Below, piece after piece: positions 24,254-30,303 of a stretch of 51,885 nucleotides of DNA. This DNA is from Bacilli bacterium (GTDB lineage: Bacteria; Bacillota_I; Bacilli_A; RFN20; CAG-826): contig JAKSUZ010000009.1 in NCBI GenBank assembly GCA_024408505.1, forward strand, positions 1-51,885. Direction: 5' to 3'. The notes below the pieces were generated by a model. The model saw only the letters and a program-made list of their open reading frames with translations. It did not search any database and was not told where the DNA came from. Both the position numbers and the translations under genes were made by a program. Position 1 is the stretch's first letter. Each line of letters opens with the position of its first letter.

Positions 24254-24302
24254 AAAAAGAAGACAGGAACGGGGAACCAATTTCCAAACCTTGCTGCCTT
24301 CT
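24252..24302 (-). ncRNA. Small hairpin RNA 1 of a tandem array
   Basis: A 51-nt unit on the minus strand starting AGAAGGCAGCAAGG and ending CTTC plus a T-run. Its lower stem pairs AGAAGGCAG with CTGTCTTCT. The inner hairpin is GGAA-ATTGG-TTCC. A promoter with TTGCAA (24331-24336), 16 bases and TATAAT (24309-24314) sits 6 bases upstream. The T-run overlaps the stop codon of the convergent gene at 23771. The near-copy at 24339 carries compensatory changes in the inner stem. It could serve partly as a terminator, but the promoter argues for an RNA gene. Confidence 0.72.
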
Positions 24303-24338
24303 AGTATTATTATAATTTAGAAAGCAACTATTGCAAAT

Positions 24339-24389
24339 AAAAAAAGAAGACAGGAACGGGGTCCCATTGACCATACCTTGCTGCCTTCT
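24339..24389 (-). ncRNA. Small hairpin RNA 2 of a tandem array
   Basis: The second 51-nt unit, 87 bp upstream of the first, with the same lower stem and T-run. The inner hairpin is GGTC-AATGG-GACC: both base pairs that differ from unit 1 have changed together (AA/TT to TC/GA), so pairing is kept. Its promoter is TTGCAA (24418-24423), 16 bases, TATAAT (24396-24401), the same geometry as unit 1. Unit 2's T-run lies next to the -35 box of unit 1. Confidence 0.75.
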
Positions 24390-24438
24390 ATCATTATTAT
24401 AACTTAACAAGTTAATATTGCAACACTCTAAATCAAAT

Positions 24439-24541
24439 AAAAAAAGAAGCTATGGACACAATAGAAGCGGTAAACGCTAACTATTGTTACAAACCTCAGT
24501 TCTCTTGTATACAAACCGAAGTTGGAGCCATAATTCCTTCC
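24439..24541 (-). ncRNA. Small structured RNA 3 of the array (three-way junction)
   Basis: About 103 nt on the minus strand ending with seven T residues. The outer stem pairs GAAG with CTTC and ATGG with CCAT. One arm is AACTTC-G-GTT with AAC-T-GAGGTT; the other is ACAATAG with CTATTGT, capped by AGCG/CGCT. Together they form a three-way junction. A weaker promoter is present: TTGTTT (24572-24577), 18 bases, TATACT (24548-24553). It is not similar to units 1 and 2 except for the GAAG start and CTTC plus T-run end. Confidence 0.6.
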
Positions 24542-24604
24542 ATAAAAAGTATAAAAGAGAAACTAACAAAAAAACAATAAGGTTAAATGGGAAATACAAA
24601 ACCG

Positions 24605-24757
24605 CTCACCCCGATAAAATTGTCGTGAGTGAACTATACCATATTATGTAAACCAGACGAGGGTTTTTTAATATTTTTATATTTATAAATAAATATATTG
24701 TTATTTAAGTGCGGGTTTACTCCTTCTTTTTACGTATAAAGGAATAGGAGGACATAT
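24605..24757 (+). promoter_or_regulatory. Class 1 cassette leader, copy C (with 25-bp palindrome copy 10)
   Basis: Palindrome at 24605-24629, then GTAAACC (24648-24654) pairing with GGTTTAC (24714-24720) around an AT-rich loop. Directly next, CTCCT (24720-24724) can pair with AGGAG (24746-24750) and hide the ribosome binding site. The two stems share one base, so they may compete. This suggests translational control. Confidence 0.7.
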
Positions 24758-25030
24758 ATGATCAAAAGTAAATTAGTCAGCACTAAAGAATTTATAGAGA
24801 TTCTCAATAATTTGTCACCTGATTATCAAGTTCGGGTGTATTATGGTAATGAAGGACGACATAATCCTATGAGTAATCATAACAAAGAAAAAATGACATT
24901 GACTAAGTTAGCGGAACAGATGAATACTCGTTTTGATAATTTAGAAAAAGATGTTAATGCTAGGATTGATCGAATTGACGCTCGTCTTGATTACATTGTT
25001 AAAGTAAATAATTTAAAAGATAGTAAGTAA
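24758..25030 (+). CDS. Small coiled-coil protein, family member C
   Basis: A 90-residue protein that appears identical at protein and DNA level to the one at 22304-22576, including about 90 bp of leader directly before the ATG. The C-terminal coiled coil reads FDNLEKDVNARIDRIDARLD. The duplicated block ends exactly at the stop codon, and 7 bp later the next palindrome and leader begin. Function unknown. Confidence 0.72.
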   Translation: MIKSKLVSTKEFIEILNNLSPDYQVRVYYGNEGRHNPMSNHNKEKMTLTKLAEQMNTRFDNLEKDVNARIDRIDARLDYIVKVNNLKDSK

Positions 25031-25036
25031 CGCTGC

Positions 25037-25204
25037 CTTACCCCGATAAGATCGTCGTGAGCTTTTTTCTAAAAGTTAACCAATGCGTGGTTTGGTTAAC
25101 TTTCTTTAAAACTCGAAAAAATTATATTTATTTTTTAAATAAATATTCTTAGCCTCCGTGAGGATTTTTAGCCTTTTTTGTTAATTAACTAATAGGAGGA
25201 CTTT
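25037..25204 (+). promoter_or_regulatory. Class 2 cassette leader, copy E (with 25-bp palindrome copy 11)
   Basis: Palindrome at 25037-25061, then the GTTAACCA/TGGTT-GGTTAAC hairpin, an AT-rich core, CCTCC (which could pair with the ribosome binding site) and TTAATTAACTAATAGGAGG. It matches the leader at 23596-23770 along most of its length, although the genes behind the two are unrelated. A T-run after the palindrome may also end the preceding transcript. Confidence 0.75.
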
Positions 25205-25546
25205 ATGAAAGTCAAAAAAATAAAAAAAGAATTAAGAAGTATGGTGGAATTTAAGGAATTTTTAAAAAATCCCTCACCAAAAGTAAAAGTTCCGTTATAT
25301 ACTGAAATAGAAGTTATTCAAACAACTACTAATTCTGGAGATGACACTGTGAAGAAACCTACATTAAGTCAAAAATTTGATACATTAAGTCAAAGATTAG
25401 ATGAATTAACTGAATTAGTTAAAGATGGTTTTAAACGCGTTGACACTCGAATTGATAACTTAGAAAAAGATGTTAATGCTAGGATTGATCGAATCGATGC
25501 TCGTCTTGACTATAATGGTCTTAAGAAATTACCTAACAATAAATAA
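25205..25546 (+). CDS. Small coiled-coil protein, family member E
   Basis: A 113-residue member of the coiled-coil family. A longer basic N-terminus precedes EFLKNPSPKVKVPLY, the shared motif. A helical segment (TLSQRLDELTELVKDGFKRV) is extra compared with members B and C, and NLEKDVNARIDRIDARLDYN is shared. Its tail NGLKKLPNNK equals that of member A. Just after its stop lies AATTTAAAAGATAGTAAG, which is the 3' coding end of members B and C, now untranslated. The gene is therefore a chimera of family members. AGGAGG is present. Function unknown. Confidence 0.7.
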   Translation: MKVKKIKKELRSMVEFKEFLKNPSPKVKVPLYTEIEVIQTTTNSGDDTVKKPTLSQKFDTLSQRLDELTELVKDGFKRVDTRIDNLEKDVNARIDRIDARLDYNGLKKLPNNK

Positions 25547-25635
25547 TTTAAAAGATAGTAAGTAAAGTAGTTTATCGTTGTAGAGTTCTTTATTAGTAGA
25601 CAAGTAAGCAGTAGATAAATATAATTTATATAGTT

Positions 25636-26253
25636 ATGAAAAAACTAAGTTATTTATTCTTATTAACTCCAGCTCTATTTCTTATTACGAGTTGTCAAAC
25701 TACTCCTAAAGTCGATACGATTGACGAAAACGAAGCTAGAGCGTTTATTAATGAACATTATAAAGATAAGCAAGCAGCGACTCCTAATACTTTAAGTACT
25801 ATTAAATGGAAAATCACTAAAGATGATAGTGGAGACACTCATTTGGCTAAACAATATATTAGTCAATATTACCTAAAAGATATAACAACTGATATTCCTG
25901 ATGAGCAAAATGATCCTATATCAGTTAGTCAAGATGCTTGTAATAGATACACCGATCATTTAAATAGTGATGCAATGGGTAAATCAGGTTTTGATGAAGT
26001 AATTGCCATGAATCCTACGATTTTTGAGCAATTATATAAATCATGGCAGAACGAACCGACTGTTTCTAGTCTTACCTATAAGCATGGTCCAAATAATGGT
26101 TTAATCATCATTAGTGCACTTTTAAGTACTAAGAGTGCTTATACCCTTACTCATACTTATGATGGCGATGGTCGAGAGACTGAATTTAAGATTGTGCGTG
26201 CAGAAGGTGGTCTAGATTACACGATGACCATGAATTTTAAATATAATAATTAA
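25636..26253 (+). CDS. Small lipoprotein of unknown function
   Basis: A 205-residue lipoprotein with an MKKLSYLFLLTPALF signal and lipobox ITSC (Cys20). The mature part has no known domain; an N-terminal helix-rich stretch (NEARAFINEHYKD) is followed by strands. TATAAT lies about 10 bases before the ATG and no ribosome binding site is seen. It is followed by a strong terminator. It was probably acquired with the cassette array but lacks their leader. Confidence 0.65.
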   Translation: MKKLSYLFLLTPALFLITSCQTTPKVDTIDENEARAFINEHYKDKQAATPNTLSTIKWKITKDDSGDTHLAKQYISQYYLKDITTDIPDEQNDPISVSQDACNRYTDHLNSDAMGKSGFDEVIAMNPTIFEQLYKSWQNEPTVSSLTYKHGPNNGLIIISALLSTKSAYTLTHTYDGDGRETEFKIVRAEGGLDYTMTMNFKYNN

Positions 26254-26265
26254 ATTTTATTAATT

Positions 26266-26292
26266 AAGGAGTGGTGCATCACTCCTTTTTTT
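26266..26292 (+). terminator. Terminator after the small lipoprotein gene
   Basis: Stem AAGGAGTG with CACTCCTT around GTGCAT, followed by a T-run. Confidence 0.9.
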
Positions 26293-26331
26293 ATTATAAA
26301 AGCGTTGCACATAAATTACACATATATTACA

Positions 26332-26360
26332 TTGACATTACACTTTATAAGTTTTATGAT
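26332..26360 (+). promoter_or_regulatory. Promoter of the RelB/Doc operon
   Basis: TTGACA (26332-26337), 17 bases, TATGAT (26355-26360), followed by a G-rich ribosome binding site before the ATG at 26380. Confidence 0.75.
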
Positions 26361-26379
26361 ATTCCTAGGGGGGGATATT

Positions 26380-26631
26380 ATGGAAGCTGTTAATGTGACC
26401 ATTAGGATTGATAAAAAGGATCGAGATATGGCAAACGAATTATTTAAGGAGTTAGGAATGACATTTAATTCAGCAATAAATACATTTGTTAAACAATCAC
26501 TTCGTGAACAAGCGATTCCTTTTAAAGTCACTAAAAACAATCTTTCTTTTTTAGATGACGCAGAATCTGACAAACTTACTAATAATTTAATTAAGAAGAA
26601 TTTAAAGGCGTTTAAGGAACTGGCAAAATGA
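26380..26631 (+). CDS. RelB/DinJ-family antitoxin
   Basis: An 83-residue ribbon-helix-helix protein of the RelB/DinJ family. The DNA-binding strand-helix-helix is NVTIRIDKKDRDMANELFKE with MTFNSAINTFVKQSLRE; the C-terminal part would bind the toxin. A longer frame from 26305 runs through the promoter, and AGGGGGGG precedes the ATG at 26380, so I use that start. ATGA overlap joins it to a Doc-type toxin. RelB-type antitoxins usually pair with RelE/YafQ; pairing with Doc is a reshuffled combination. It should repress its own promoter. Confidence 0.85.
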   Translation: MEAVNVTIRIDKKDRDMANELFKELGMTFNSAINTFVKQSLREQAIPFKVTKNNLSFLDDAESDKLTNNLIKKNLKAFKELAK

Positions 26632-27008
26632 AATGGATAACCATCGAACAAATCATTCGCGACCATGACCAGCTAATTAAAATTACAGGTGGCGATAATG
26701 GCATTCTCAATTTAGGAATGATTGAATCCGCGGTTAGAGCGCCTTTACAAACTTTCGATGGCAAAGATATATTTCCAACCATTATTGAAAAAGTAACTCG
26801 TCTCAGTTTTGCTTTAACTGTTAATCATGGATTTGTTGATGGCAATAAGCGAATCGGTGCATTATCGTTAATCAAATTGCTAGCGGTCAATGATATCGAA
26901 CTCCGATACACACAAGATGAACTATCTGCTATCTTTTTAAAAGTGGCAAACAATAAATGTAATTATCAACAATTACTCGATTGGGTTAATAAGCATCTTA
27001 ATAAATAA
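26628..27008 (+). CDS. Doc-type (Fic fold) toxin
   Basis: A 126-residue death-on-curing family protein. HGFVDGNKR (at about residues 65-73) is the Fic/Doc motif HxFx(D/N)GNK. Doc phosphorylates elongation factor Tu and halts translation. The motif is intact, so the toxin should be active. It overlaps the antitoxin gene by four bases. Its stop codon overlaps the first bases of a 35-bp promoter sequence that is repeated before metK. Confidence 0.88.
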   Translation: MKWITIEQIIRDHDQLIKITGGDNGILNLGMIESAVRAPLQTFDGKDIFPTIIEKVTRLSFALTVNHGFVDGNKRIGALSLIKLLAVNDIELRYTQDELSAIFLKVANNKCNYQQLLDWVNKHLNK

Positions 27009-27041
27009 TTTGACCATTTTTAATTTTATGTGCTAATATAA
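27007..27041 (+). repeat. 35-bp promoter repeat, left copy
   Basis: Identical to 28141-28175 except for one base. It contains TTGACC (27010-27015), 18 bases, TAATAT (27034-27039) and so can drive the ATPase gene at 27105. A 20-bp sequence (starting AATCTAACAAACC) is itself repeated twice in the leader that follows. Confidence 0.8.
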
Positions 27042-27104
27042 ATCTAACAAACCTAACAAAATTCAAAATCTAACAAACCTAACAAAAAATAAGGAGGATG
27101 ATAT

Positions 27105-28139
27105 ATGGATAATTATCGTTTCTCAATTACCTTCGGGCAAGAACCAGCTAATGTAATCAATCGCGAAGATCATTCGACACGCATTATAAGCGATTTTTGT
27201 TTAGATTTCCCTTTATCTCACACTTACATTATTGCCGGTGTTCGTGGTTCTGGCAAAACGGTTTTAATGACCAAAATTGCAAAAGATTTAAAAAAAGATA
27301 AAAATTGGATTTGTATAGATGTTAATCCTGATCGAGATATTTTGGAGCAAGTTGCGTCTTCGCTATATGTAAACTCTTCGGTTAAGCATCTTTTTATTAA
27401 AAAAACGTTTTCCTTTTCGTTTCATGGAATCGGTTTTAGTATTGAGGGAAAACAACCAGTGAATGACATCAAAATTGTCTTAGAAAGTATGCTAAAAGCA
27501 ATTTCTAAACACAACAAAAAAGTTCTAATAACGATTGATGAAGTAACTAACCAGAATCGGATTCGTTCATTTATTCACGATTATCAATCGTTCCTACGCG
27601 ATAATCTTCCGGTTTATCTTTTGATGACTGGTTTAGTAGAAAACGTTGATTCCCTTCAAAACAATAAATCTCTAACGTTCCTTTACCGTTCCCCTAAAAT
27701 TTTCCTTGGTCCACTCGATTTAAATTTGATTAAAAAGAGCTACAAGGAAATATTTAATGCTAATGAAACAATAGTTACTGAGTTAACGAATTTAACAAAC
27801 GGTTATGCATTTGCCTATCAAGTGGTCGGCTATTTATATGCTAAACACAAGAACATTAAAATGATTTATCCGGAATTGGATCAATATTTGAGAATTTATG
27901 TCTATGACAAAATATATGAATCAATTCCCGAGAGCGAAAGAAGAGTCTTGCAAGCTATTGCTCCGGAGGAAAAGTTGGATTGTCACAGTATTATTCGTAA
28001 ACTAGATTGTTCACCAAAGGAATTTTCGGTCTATCGCGATCGTCTCATCCGTCGCGGAGTAGTAGACGGGAAGACGCGCGCTCATCTTACTTTTACTTTG
28101 CCACGCTTTAGTCATTATATTGATAATACTATTGAATAA
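27105..28139 (+). CDS. AAA-type ATP-binding protein
   Basis: A 344-residue P-loop ATPase with Walker A GVRGSGKT (about residues 43-50) and Walker B VLITIDEV (about 140-147). The C-terminal 90 residues look like a winged helix (VLQAIAPEEKLDCHSIIRKL). The family is common in gut Firmicutes and resembles Orc/Cdc6-like or STAND-like ATPases. Its function is unknown. AAGGAGG precedes the ATG. It sits exactly between two copies of a 35-bp promoter sequence, the second of which serves metK, as if inserted with a duplication of the metK promoter. Confidence 0.75.
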   Translation: MDNYRFSITFGQEPANVINREDHSTRIISDFCLDFPLSHTYIIAGVRGSGKTVLMTKIAKDLKKDKNWICIDVNPDRDILEQVASSLYVNSSVKHLFIKKTFSFSFHGIGFSIEGKQPVNDIKIVLESMLKAISKHNKKVLITIDEVTNQNRIRSFIHDYQSFLRDNLPVYLLMTGLVENVDSLQNNKSLTFLYRSPKIFLGPLDLNLIKKSYKEIFNANETIVTELTNLTNGYAFAYQVVGYLYAKHKNIKMIYPELDQYLRIYVYDKIYESIPESERRVLQAIAPEEKLDCHSIIRKLDCSPKEFSVYRDRLIRRGVVDGKTRAHLTFTLPRFSHYIDNTIE

Positions 28140-28140
28140 A

Positions 28141-28175
28141 AATTTGACCATTTTTAATTTTATGTGTTAATATAA
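28141..28175 (+). promoter_or_regulatory. metK promoter, right copy of the 35-bp repeat
   Basis: TTGACC (28144-28149), 18 bases, TAATAT (28168-28173), directly before the riboswitch. It matches 27007-27041 at 34 of 35 positions. Confidence 0.75.
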
Positions 28176-28183
28176 GGTACTTG

Positions 28184-28327
28184 CTTGTCAAGAACCCACA
28201 CAAGAGAGATGAAAAAGTGTGGTAGCAACTCTAGTTTACTAGTAAGTGCTGTCTCTGAGCGGAGAAATCCGAGCGACAAGACGAGAACTGTTAGATTAAT
28301 AGCTTCCTCGTCTTGAGGAAGTTTTTT
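28184..28327 (+). promoter_or_regulatory. SAM riboswitch (S-box-like) controlling metK
   Basis: P1 is CTTGTC (28184-28189) with GACAAG (28275-28280). P2 is CCACAC (28196-28201) with GTGTGG (28217-28222), with GATGAAA between and AGCAAC after, as in the S-box core. P3 is CTAG/CTAG and P4 is CGGA-GAAA-TCCG (28260-28271). The switch is visible: CAAGACGAG (28277-28285), which shares P1's 3' strand, pairs perfectly with CTCGTCTTG (28307-28315). Alternatively CTTCCTC (28303-28309) pairs with GAGGAAG (28315-28321) and a T-run to terminate. SAM binding should favour termination. The class I assignment is by likeness; the aptamer is divergent. Confidence 0.8.
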
Positions 28328-28345
28328 AATTTAAGAGGTTAGTGT

Positions 28346-29494
28346 ATGAAAAGATTATTTACATCAGAAGCAGTCAGTGATGGACATCCCGATAAAGTCG
28401 CTGATCAAATTGCCGACTCAATCGTTGATGCTTGTTTAAAAGTAGATCATAATTCACATATTGCATGTGAAGTATTTATATCAGAAGAATATGTATTAGT
28501 AGGCGGAGAGATTACTTCTCGTGCGCATATTAATTATGAGAAGATTGTTCGAGATACTTTAAAACGCATTGGATATTTAAAACCAGAATTAGGTATTGGT
28601 TATAAAACCTGTAAGGTTGATATTAAAGTTAAAAGACAATCACCAGAGATTAATAAAGCAGTCTCGAATAAAGATATCTTAAAGCTTGGAGCGGGTGATC
28701 AAGGGATTGTGTTTGGATACGCTACTAATGAGACAAAGCATTATATGCCGATTCCAATCATGTTAGCGAATGCGATTATGAAACGCGCCTCTACTTTAAG
28801 AAAAGCAGGTAAATTTAAAGATGCTCGACCAGACATGAAAGCTCAAGTAACTTTTGATTATGACTCTCATAAGATTGATACGATTTTAGTATCGATTCAA
28901 CATAATCCAAATATTAATAAGGCTAAATTTAAAGATTATGTGATTAAGAATGTAATTCTTCCCGTTGTTAAAGAATATAAATTTAATACAAATTTTAAAA
29001 CTTTAATTAATCCAAGTGGTTCATTTGTGATTGGTGGTCCTTTAGGCGATACCGGTCTAACTGGCCGAAAACTCGTATGTGACACATATGGAGGTTCTGC
29101 GCATCAAGGCGGCGGAGCTTTAAGCGGTAAAGATCCGACTAAGATTGATCGTAGTGCTACTTATTATGCAAGATATATCGCTAAAAACTTAGTAGCAGCT
29201 GGAGTGGCTAAACGTTTAGAAGTAGAAATATCTTATGCGATTGGAGTTTCTAAACCTTTAAGTATTTCTTTCTTAACATTTAAAACTAGTAAATATAAAG
29301 ATGAATTAATCGAAAAGATTATTAATAAAGTATTTGATGCTCGGGTTGGAGCGATTATTAAATCCTTCTCGCTTAATAATCCTAAGTTTGAATACGTTGA
29401 TACTGCGACCTATGGTCATTTTGGTCGAGATGACTTAAAGGTTCCATGGGAAAAGTTAGATAAAGTTAAAGAAATTAAGAAATTACTTAAATAG
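28346..29494 (+). CDS. metK: S-adenosylmethionine synthetase
   Basis: A 382-residue enzyme that makes S-adenosylmethionine from methionine and ATP. Signatures are GHPDKVADQIAD near the N-terminus, GAGDQGIVFGY (about 115-125) and GGSAHQGGGALSGKDPTK (about 248-265). Length is normal. AAGAGG precedes the ATG. It is controlled by the SAM riboswitch just upstream. Its last 8 bases overlap the convergent MTA/SAH-nucleosidase-like lipoprotein gene. It supplies methyl donor for the cell, including the Dam-type methylase in this window. Confidence 0.97.
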   Translation: MKRLFTSEAVSDGHPDKVADQIADSIVDACLKVDHNSHIACEVFISEEYVLVGGEITSRAHINYEKIVRDTLKRIGYLKPELGIGYKTCKVDIKVKRQSPEINKAVSNKDILKLGAGDQGIVFGYATNETKHYMPIPIMLANAIMKRASTLRKAGKFKDARPDMKAQVTFDYDSHKIDTILVSIQHNPNINKAKFKDYVIKNVILPVVKEYKFNTNFKTLINPSGSFVIGGPLGDTGLTGRKLVCDTYGGSAHQGGGALSGKDPTKIDRSATYYARYIAKNLVAAGVAKRLEVEISYAIGVSKPLSISFLTFKTSKYKDELIEKIINKVFDARVGAIIKSFSLNNPKFEYVDTATYGHFGRDDLKVPWEKLDKVKEIKKLLK

Positions 29495-30251
29495 CTTTAA
29501 TAACATCAACGGTGTATAGTTGACACTGCTTGCCGACTTCTTTAGCCGGATCAAAATCTTCATCGTTAGTTAAATTATTTGAAATAATTCTAATGGCTAA
29601 AGCAGGGGTTTTATAGTACTCACAAACGTCTAATACCGCATAACTTTCCATTTCTTCGCAATCCTCATGAAAATGATTATGGAGAGCGTTAACATATTCT
29701 TTACCAGTGTTCCAACAATCGCTAGACGAAATCGTCCCGCTAGGGATAACTTTACCTTTAGAATTAGTAACTTCACTAGCTCTCTTTAATAAGAATGCAT
29801 CACTATGAAGTGTTGGGTGTTGTAATTCCATGGTTTCAGGACGAGATGGATCACCTTTATATGAGGCAATATCTAATACATCATCGCCTAGGATAATATC
29901 GTAATAATGAAGATCCTCATGATGACCACCACTAGTACCTTCAGTAATTACATACTGTGGTTTAAAGTGTTCAATTCCAATTGTAGTTACCATCGAAGCT
30001 TCGCTAGTTCCAATCGGTGCTTCTGCAACAACTACATTTTTATTATCAATGGTGCCAGTATAGAAATTAATGTAATGGATTGATTGTCTGCGACAATTAT
30101 TTAAATTTTCGAGCAAAACGGAAATTTCATTCCAACCATCTTCATTAACACCTACAACCATAATGTCTATAGGCGTAGTCTTATTACAACTAGTGAATAC
30201 TCCTAATGAGAGAAAAAGAGTACTAAGAACAACATATTTTATTTTTTGCAT
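29487..30251 (-). CDS. Secreted MTA/SAH nucleosidase-like lipoprotein
   Basis: A 254-residue protein with an N-terminal signal and lipobox FTSC (Cys22), so it should be anchored outside the membrane. The mature part matches the nucleoside phosphorylase / MTA-SAH nucleosidase fold: TEGTSGGHHEDLHYYDIILG for the phosphate/ribose region, and EEMESYAVLDVCEYY with LAIRIISNN, the purine-site motif of MTA/SAH nucleosidases. Intracellular enzymes of this family recycle SAM by-products; an exported one would act on external nucleosides, for purine scavenging. It is convergent with metK and overlaps it by 8 bases. Substrate is inferred from motif only. Confidence 0.78.
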   Translation of the reverse strand: MQKIKYVVLSTLFLSLGVFTSCNKTTPIDIMVVGVNEDGWNEISVLLENLNNCRRQSIHYINFYTGTIDNKNVVVAEAPIGTSEASMVTTIGIEHFKPQYVITEGTSGGHHEDLHYYDIILGDDVLDIASYKGDPSRPETMELQHPTLHSDAFLLKRASEVTNSKGKVIPSGTISSSDCWNTGKEYVNALHNHFHEDCEEMESYAVLDVCEYYKTPALAIRIISNNLTNDEDFDPAKEVGKQCQLYTVDVIKAI

Positions 30252-30303
30252 AATCTACCTCACGAAAAATATTATATAATATAAATACCACAGGAGATAA
30301 ATT

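Noticed and set aside
24252..24389. CRISPR array
   Set aside because: Only two similar units, each with its own promoter and T-run. There are no spacers of constant size and no cas genes.
24252..24541. Ordinary bidirectional terminators only
   Set aside because: Near-consensus promoters directly upstream of units 1 and 2, the 87-bp tandem period and compensatory changes are not explained by terminators.
1354..25061. Integron attC sites
   Set aside because: The palindromes are only 25 bp, lack the GTTRRRY core, stand upstream of ORFs rather than downstream, and no integrase gene is visible.
20957..25061. All 25-bp palindromes as simple terminators
   Set aside because: Most copies have no T-run. 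Only the copies at 23596 and 25037 are followed by T-rich sequence, so termination may be a side role.
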